A stretch of DNA of 11,970 bases from Bacillota bacterium (GTDB lineage: Bacteria > Bacillota > Clostridia > Peptostreptococcales > Anaerovoracaceae): NCBI GenBank assembly GCA_017386805.1, contig JAFOGM010000115.1, positions 1 to 11,970 of the forward strand, read 5' to 3'. Below, in pieces: positions 8,311 to 11,970 of the stretch. The position numbers were made by a program, and so were the translations under genes. Position 1 is the first letter of the stretch. The number at the start of each line of letters is the position of its first letter. The notes beneath the pieces are model-generated. The model was not told the origin of the DNA. It did no database searches and saw only the letters and a list, made by a program, of their open reading frames with translations.

Positions 8311-8437
8311 TGGTTCGCCGTGGCCAAAAGGTAGTAAAAACCGGCCCGGAAGGACTGAAAAACGTACATTTTGCCGGCAGTGCGGGATCGAACACCCCGG
8401 CGAAAAAATCACTGTCCGCAAGGAAAGGAGAATAGGA
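8311..8437 (+). promoter_or_regulatory. Structured 5' leader of rpsL with competing pairings
   Basis: The predicted untranslated leader is about 127 nt. One stem pairs TTTTGCCGG (8369-8377) with CCGGCGAAA (8397-8405): nine pairs including one G-U, with GTG/CAC (8380-8382 with 8393-8395) above it. The same GCCGG (8373-8377) can instead pair with CCGGC at 8341-8345. CAGTG (8378-8382) in the apical part is complementary to CACTG at 8410-8414, just before the Shine-Dalgarno sequence AAAGGAG (8424-8430). No T-run follows the stem, so it is not a terminator; control at translation start or RNA stability would fit. I do not recognise it as a known riboswitch or ribosomal-protein leader class. Confidence 0.5.
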
Positions 8438-8857
8438 ATGCCAACAATTAATCAGTTAGTAAGACAGGGTAGAACCAAGTCTGTAAAGAAGTCCAACTCT
8501 CCGGCTCTGTTAAGAGGTATGAACTCCCTGAAGAGAGTACCGACCGAGACCGAAGCACCTCAGAAGAGAGGCGTATGCACTTCCGTTAAGACTCAGACTC
8601 CGAAGAAGCCGAACTCCGCTCTGAGAAAGATCGCAAGAGTTAAGCTGACCAACGGTATCGAAGTTACTGCTTACATCCCTGGCATCGGCCACAATCTGCA
8701 GGAACACTCCGTAGTTCTGATCAGAGGCGGTAGAGTTAAGGACCTGCCTGGTGTTAGATATCACATCGTTCGTGGTACTCTGGATACCGCTGGTGTTAAC
8801 AACAGACTGCAGGCTAGATCCAAGTACGGTGCTAAGAGACCTAAGGTTAAGAAGTAA
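8438..8857 (+). CDS. rpsL: 30S ribosomal protein S12
   Basis: S12 sits at the decoding centre of the 30S subunit and helps set tRNA selection accuracy. The 139-residue product matches the longer Firmicute form (E. coli has 124); the extra residues lie in the N-terminal part at about 19-42. The signature TPKKPNSALRK starts at residue 54. K56 corresponds to E. coli K43 and K101 to E. coli K88, the two classic streptomycin sites, both unaltered. D102 is the conserved aspartate that some bacteria methylthiolate. The basic tail is RSKYGAKRPKVKK. The ATG is placed by AAAGGAG 7 nt upstream. It is the first gene of the str operon; rpsG follows after an unusually long structured gap of 259 bp. Confidence 0.98.
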   Translation: MPTINQLVRQGRTKSVKKSNSPALLRGMNSLKRVPTETEAPQKRGVCTSVKTQTPKKPNSALRKIARVKLTNGIEVTAYIPGIGHNLQEHSVVLIRGGRVKDLPGVRYHIVRGTLDTAGVNNRLQARSKYGAKRPKVKK

Positions 8858-8865
8858 TCTGGTTC

Positions 8866-8895
8866 TTGGAACAAATTTTTTAAACGTTATTTAAT
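8866..8895 (+). promoter_or_regulatory. Weak candidate promoter between rpsL and rpsG
   Basis: TTGGAA (8866-8871) and TTTAAT (8890-8895) are 18 bp apart, matching 9 of 12 consensus positions. A start near 8902 would give rpsG-fusA-tuf a leader of about 215 nt containing the whole hairpin array. The AT-rich context makes a chance match quite possible. Confidence 0.25.
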
Positions 8896-8915
8896 GAGAA
8901 AGAATCGGGAAATAA

Positions 8916-9017
8916 ACAATGCATAGCATTGTCCGTGCCCTTGATATATAGATCAAGGCCCACGATACAGAACAGTCTGTATCGAGTACCGAATCGATTT
9001 CGCAGGGGTCTCCCGTG
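8916..9017 (+). promoter_or_regulatory. Tandem hairpin array in the rpsL-rpsG intercistronic region
   Basis: Consecutive inverted repeats fill this stretch. H1: ACAATGC (8916-8922) with GCATTGT (8926-8932), 7 bp, ATA loop. H2: CCTTGAT (8939-8945) with ATCAAGG (8952-8958), 7 bp, plus a possible GTG/CAC lower stem (8935-8937 with 8961-8963). H3: CGATACAG (8963-8970) with CTGTATCG (8977-8984), 8 bp, six-base loop. H4: CGAA (8990-8993) with TTCG (8999-9002). H5: GGG (9005-9007) with CCC (9012-9014). None is followed by a T-run. In E. coli the rpsL-rpsG intercistronic RNA binds S7 and controls rpsG translation; this may be an analogous site, but that is inference. Confidence 0.55.
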
Positions 9018-9101
9018 AGAAGAAACGCAGCTGAAGCTCGGTTGTACAGCAGTTATGTACAGGGCATGCAGGGATTGCAGTATCGCGGAAGACTAACAAG
9101 C

Positions 9102-9108
9102 AAGGAGG
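9102..9108 (+). promoter_or_regulatory. Ribosome binding site fixing the GTG start of rpsG
   Basis: AAGGAGG lies 8 nt before the GTG at 9117. It decides against the longer open frame that reaches back to a GTG at 9015. Confidence 0.9.
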
Positions 9109-9116
9109 GAAGAGAC

Positions 9117-9587
9117 GTGCCTAGAAGAGGTAATGTACCGAAGAGAGAAGTGCTTCCAGATCCGGTATATGGAAGCGTTGCCGTTGCAAAGCTGATCAAC
9201 AGCATCATGCTGGACGGTAAGAAGGGTGTTGCTCAGTCCATCGTTTACGATGCTTTCGCAATGATTCAGAAGGCAACCGGCGAAGAACCGCTGGAAGTAT
9301 TCGAAAAGGCTATGAACAACATTATGCCCGTAGTAGAAGTTAAGGCAAGACGTGTAGGTGGTGCTAACTATCAGGTTCCGATGGAAGTTAGAGCTGAAAG
9401 ACGTCAGACCCTGGGTCTGAGATGGCTGACCAAGTATACTCGTCTGAGAGGCGAAAAGACCATGTGCGAACGTCTGGCTAAGGAACTGATGGACGCAGCT
9501 AACAACACTGGTGCTTCCGTAAAGAAGAAGGAAGATACCCACAAGATGGCAGAAGCTAACAAGGCATTTGCTCACTACAGATGGTAA
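9117..9587 (+). CDS. rpsG: 30S ribosomal protein S7
   Basis: S7 is a primary 16S rRNA binder that starts assembly of the 30S head and lies near the mRNA exit and E site. From the GTG start the product is 156 residues, the usual bacterial length, and opens with the family signature MPRRGNVPKREVLPDP. The long basic beta-hairpin region is at about 72-91 (VVEVKARRVGGANYQVPMEV), followed by the helical core RQTLGLRWL near 96-104 and the C-terminal AFAHYRW. The GTG is chosen because of AAGGAGG 8 nt upstream and because homologues begin here; the frame stays open upstream to a GTG at 9015, which would add 34 residues over the hairpin region. S7 is a translational autoregulator of the str operon in E. 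coli, which makes the structured upstream region of interest. fusA follows after 53 nt. Confidence 0.97.
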   Translation: MPRRGNVPKREVLPDPVYGSVAVAKLINSIMLDGKKGVAQSIVYDAFAMIQKATGEEPLEVFEKAMNNIMPVVEVKARRVGGANYQVPMEVRAERRQTLGLRWLTKYTRLRGEKTMCERLAKELMDAANNTGASVKKKEDTHKMAEANKAFAHYRW

Positions 9588-9592
9588 TTCGC

Positions 9593-9612
9593 TTTGTGCG
9601 TAAAAACACAAA
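9593..9612 (+). other. Small hairpin between rpsG and fusA
   Basis: TTTGTG (9593-9598) pairs with CACAAA (9607-9612) around an eight-base loop. It starts 5 nt after the rpsG stop and ends 12 nt before the fusA Shine-Dalgarno. It has no T-run, so it is not an intrinsic terminator. It is short and AT-rich and may be chance. Confidence 0.3.
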
Positions 9613-9640
9613 CTAGAGACGAGGAAAGGAGGAATCACAC

Positions 9641-11701
9641 ATGCCTAGACAGTTTCCTTTAGAGAAAACAAGAAACATCGGTATTATGGCTCATATCGAC
9701 GCTGGTAAGACCACTACTACCGAAAGAATTCTGTTCTACACCGGTAAGACTCACAAGATCGGTGAAACCCATGACGGTTCTGCTACCATGCACTGGATGG
9801 AACAGGAACAGGAAAGAGGTATCACAATCACCTCTGCTGCTACCACTGCTCAGTGGGCTGGCAACAGAATCAATATCATCGACACCCCGGGACACGTAGA
9901 CTTCACCGTAGAAGTAGAACGTTCTCTGCGTGTACTGGACGGTGCAGTAACCGTACTGTGCGCTAAGGGTGGTGTTGAACCCCAGTCTGAAACCGTATGG
10001 AGACAGGCTGAAAAGTACGGCGTTCCCAGAATGGTATACATCAACAAGATGGACATCCTGGGTGCTGATTTCTACCGCGTTGTAGGAATGATCAAGGACA
10101 GACTGAAGGCGAACGCAGTTCCCGTTCAGCTGCCCATCGGTAAGGAAGATACCTTCAAGGGTATTATCGACCTGATCGAAATGAAGGCTACCATCTACAA
10201 GGATGACCTGGGTAAGGAAATGGAAATCGTTGACATTCCCGAGGACATGATGGATCTGGCTGAAGAATGGCATGCAGCAATGGTTGAATCCGTAGCTGAA
10301 GGCGATGAAGAGCTGATGATGAAGTACCTGGAAGGTGAAGAACTGACCAAGGAAGAAATCAAGTCCACCATCCGTAAGATGTGTATCGCTTGTGAAATGG
10401 TTCCCGTAGTTTGCGGATCCTCTTACAAGAACAAGGGCGTTCAGAAGATGCTGGACGCTGTTATCGACTACATGCCGTCTCCGCTGGACATCCCCGCAAT
10501 CAAGGGTGTTCTGGACGATGGTACTGAAGATGAAAGACATGCAAGTGACAGCGAACCGTTCTCTGCACTGGCATTCAAGATTATGACCGACCCGTTCGTA
10601 GGTAAGCTGGCATTCTTCCGTGTGTACTCCGGTACTCTGGAATCCGGTTCCTACGTATACAACGCTACCAAGGGTAAGCGTGCAAGAATCGGTCGTATCC
10701 TGCAGATGCATGCAAACCACAGAGAAGAAATCGAAATGGTTTACTCCGGTGACATCGCAGCTGCAGTTGGTCTGAAGGACACCACCACTGGTGACACACT
10801 GTGTGACGAAGACCACCCGATCATCCTGGAATCCATGGAATTCCCGGATCCTGTAACCCAGATCGCCATTGAACCTAAGACAAAGGCTGGTCAGGAAAAG
10901 ATGGGTATCGCTTTAGCTAAGCTGGCTGAAGAAGACCCGACCTTCAAGACTTTCACCGACGAAGAAACCGGTCAGACCATCATCGCTGGTATGGGTGAAC
11001 TTCACCTGGAAATCATCGTTGACCGTCTGCTGAGAGAATTCAAGGTAGAAGCTAACGTTGGTGCACCTCAGGTATCCTATAAGGAAACCATCACTGGTAC
11101 CGCTGACGTTGATAACAAGTATGCTAAGCAGTCCGGTGGTAAGGGTCAGTACGGTCACGTTAAGATCAGAATTTACCCCAGAGAAGCTGGCGCTGGCTAC
11201 GAATTCAAGAACTCCATCGTTGGTGGTGCGATTCCGAAGGAATACATCCCCAAGATCGACGAAGGTATTCAGGAAGCAATGCAGTCCGGTCCGATCGCTG
11301 GTTACAACCTGGTTGACCTGGGCGTAGAACTGTATGACGGTTCCTACCACGAAGTTGACTCCTCTGAAATGGCGTTCAAGATCGCTGCATCCATGGCTCT
11401 GAAAGAAGCTGTTAAGAAGGCTAAGCCGGTTCTGCTGGAACCCATCTTCAAGGTGGAAGTTACCGCTCCGGAAGAATACATGGGCGACGTTATCGGCGAC
11501 ATCTCTTCCAGAAGAGGCCGTATCGAAGGTACCGACATGCACAATGGTGCAGTTGCTGTACGCGGTATGGTTCCGCTGTCTGAAATGTTCGGTTACGCAA
11601 CCGACCTGCGTTCCAAGACTCAGGGTCGTGGTAACTACGTAATGCAGATGGACCACTTCGAAAAGCTGCCTGAAAGCTTAATCGAAAAAATCAACAAGTA
11701 A
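9641..11701 (+). CDS. fusA: Elongation factor G
   Basis: EF-G is the GTPase that drives translocation of tRNA and mRNA on the ribosome and, with RRF, recycles ribosomes. The 686-residue product has the full five-domain layout. GTPase motifs in domain I are AHIDAGKTT at 17-25 (P-loop), RGITI at 59-63 (switch I), DTPGH at 81-85 (switch II, H85 the catalytic histidine) and NKMD at 135-138. Domain IV contains GGKGQYGHV at 499-507. Domain V has the closing signature PLSEMFGYATDLR. The size is within a few residues of the usual 690, with no gap in a known motif. The ATG lies 8 nt after AAAGGAGG (9625-9632). It sits between rpsG and tuf, as in str operons generally; the first residues (MPRQFPLEKTRNIGIMAHID) argue for canonical EF-G rather than the tetracycline-resistance or EF-G2 paralogues. 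Confidence 0.98.
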   Translation: MPRQFPLEKTRNIGIMAHIDAGKTTTTERILFYTGKTHKIGETHDGSATMHWMEQEQERGITITSAATTAQWAGNRINIIDTPGHVDFTVEVERSLRVLDGAVTVLCAKGGVEPQSETVWRQAEKYGVPRMVYINKMDILGADFYRVVGMIKDRLKANAVPVQLPIGKEDTFKGIIDLIEMKATIYKDDLGKEMEIVDIPEDMMDLAEEWHAAMVESVAEGDEELMMKYLEGEELTKEEIKSTIRKMCIACEMVPVVCGSSYKNKGVQKMLDAVIDYMPSPLDIPAIKGVLDDGTEDERHASDSEPFSALAFKIMTDPFVGKLAFFRVYSGTLESGSYVYNATKGKRARIGRILQMHANHREEIEMVYSGDIAAAVGLKDTTTGDTLCDEDHPIILESMEFPDPVTQIAIEPKTKAGQEKMGIALAKLAEEDPTFKTFTDEETGQTIIAGMGELHLEIIVDRLLREFKVEANVGAPQVSYKETITGTADVDNKYAKQSGGKGQYGHVKIRIYPREAGAGYEFKNSIVGGAIPKEYIPKIDEGIQEAMQSGPIAGYNLVDLGVELYDGSYHEVDSSEMAFKIAASMALKEAVKKAKPVLLEPIFKVEVTAPEEYMGDVIGDISSRRGRIEGTDMHNGAVAVRGMVPLSEMFGYATDLRSKTQGRGNYVMQMDHFEKLPESLIEKINK

Positions 11702-11739
11702 TTGAATTCAAACTCACTAAATTTTAGGAGGAACATAAA

Positions 11740-11970
11740 ATGGCAAAGGAAAAATTTGAGAGAACAAAGCCGCATGTTAACATCGGTACTATCGGTCACG
11801 TAGACCACGGTAAGACCACTCTGACTGCTGCTATCACCAAGACTCTGTATGAAAGATACGGCCTGGGCGCTAAGGTTGACTTCGACCAGATCGACAAGGC
11901 TCCGGAAGAAAGAGAAAGAGGTATCACCATCTCTACCGCTCACGTAGAATACGAAACCCCCAACAGACAC
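11740..11970 (+). CDS. tuf: Elongation factor Tu, N-terminal part (cut by window end)
   Basis: EF-Tu delivers aminoacyl-tRNA to the ribosomal A site as a GTP complex. The first 77 codons are present and the frame is open at the window end; a full protein has about 395 residues, so roughly 320 are missing. The P-loop GHVDHGKT is at residues 19-26 and switch I RGITI at 60-64. The N-terminus MAKEKFERTKPHVNIGTIGH is typical of Firmicute EF-Tu. The ATG at 11740 lies 8 nt after AGGAGG (11726-11731), and only 38 bp separate it from fusA, so it belongs to the str operon. Whether the genome has a second tuf copy cannot be seen. Confidence 0.97.
   Translation, partial: MAKEKFERTKPHVNIGTIGHVDHGKTTLTAAITKTLYERYGLGAKVDFDQIDKAPEERERGITISTAHVEYETPNRH

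Noticed and set aside
8378..8400. TTCGATCC-like tRNA T-arm on the minus strand of the rpsL leader
   Set aside because: The T-stem does not pair beyond the first pair, and no acceptor, D or anticodon arm is present nearby.
8862..8881. GTTC-TTG-GAAC plus T6 after rpsL as a terminator
   Set aside because: The stem has only 4 bp and the T-run starts 3 nt later. It is too weak to call, and termination here would cut off rpsG, fusA and tuf unless another promoter serves them.
8894..8926. Ten-codon ORF MRKNREINNA as a leader peptide before rpsG
   Set aside because: It has no Shine-Dalgarno sequence, no run of regulatory codons, and it ends inside hairpin H1.
8235..8972. Small minus-strand frames over the rpoC terminator and rpsL leader (about 7863-8281)
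   Set aside because: They cross the terminator hairpin and the A-tract region and show low-complexity Phe/Cys-rich translations without start signals.

Overview
The window carries a core transcription-translation gene block of a low-to-mid GC Gram-positive bacterium, most likely a member of Clostridia (Bacillota). The pointers are the B. subtilis-type N-terminus and two zinc sites of RpoC without large lineage insertions, the long (139-residue) Firmicute form of S12, strong AGGAGG Shine-Dalgarno sites on every complete gene, and TTG and GTG starts on rpoC and rpsG. Family or genus cannot be fixed from sequence reading alone. All genes lie on the + strand.

Layout: (i) 1-435, the 3' end of an unrecognised, possibly lipoprotein-type gene cut by the window edge; (ii) 436-564, an AT-rich gap with two overlapping promoter-like sequences; (iii) rpoB (565-4389) and rpoC (4452-8111), the beta and beta' subunits of RNA polymerase, closed by a strong intrinsic terminator (8144-8180); (iv) 8181-8437, a noncoding stretch with phased A-tracts, a near-consensus extended -10 promoter and a leader of about 127 nt with mutually exclusive pairings; (v) the str operon: rpsL (8438-8857), a 259-bp intercistronic region holding a run of small hairpins, rpsG (9117-9587), fusA (9641-11701) and the first 77 codons of tuf (11740 to the window end).

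Together these genes encode the catalytic core of RNA polymerase, two small-subunit ribosomal proteins (S12 at the decoding centre, S7 in the head) and the two elongation GTPases (EF-G, EF-Tu). The proteins look ordinary and intact. The parts worth a second look are noncoding: the rpsL leader, the hairpin array before rpsG (the place where E. coli keeps its S7 autoregulatory site), the phased A-tracts before the str promoter, and the separation of rpoBC from both its usual upstream neighbours (rplJ-rplL) and the L7Ae-like gene that many Firmicutes carry between rpoC and rpsL. I found no mobile element, CRISPR array, tRNA, rRNA or defence system.
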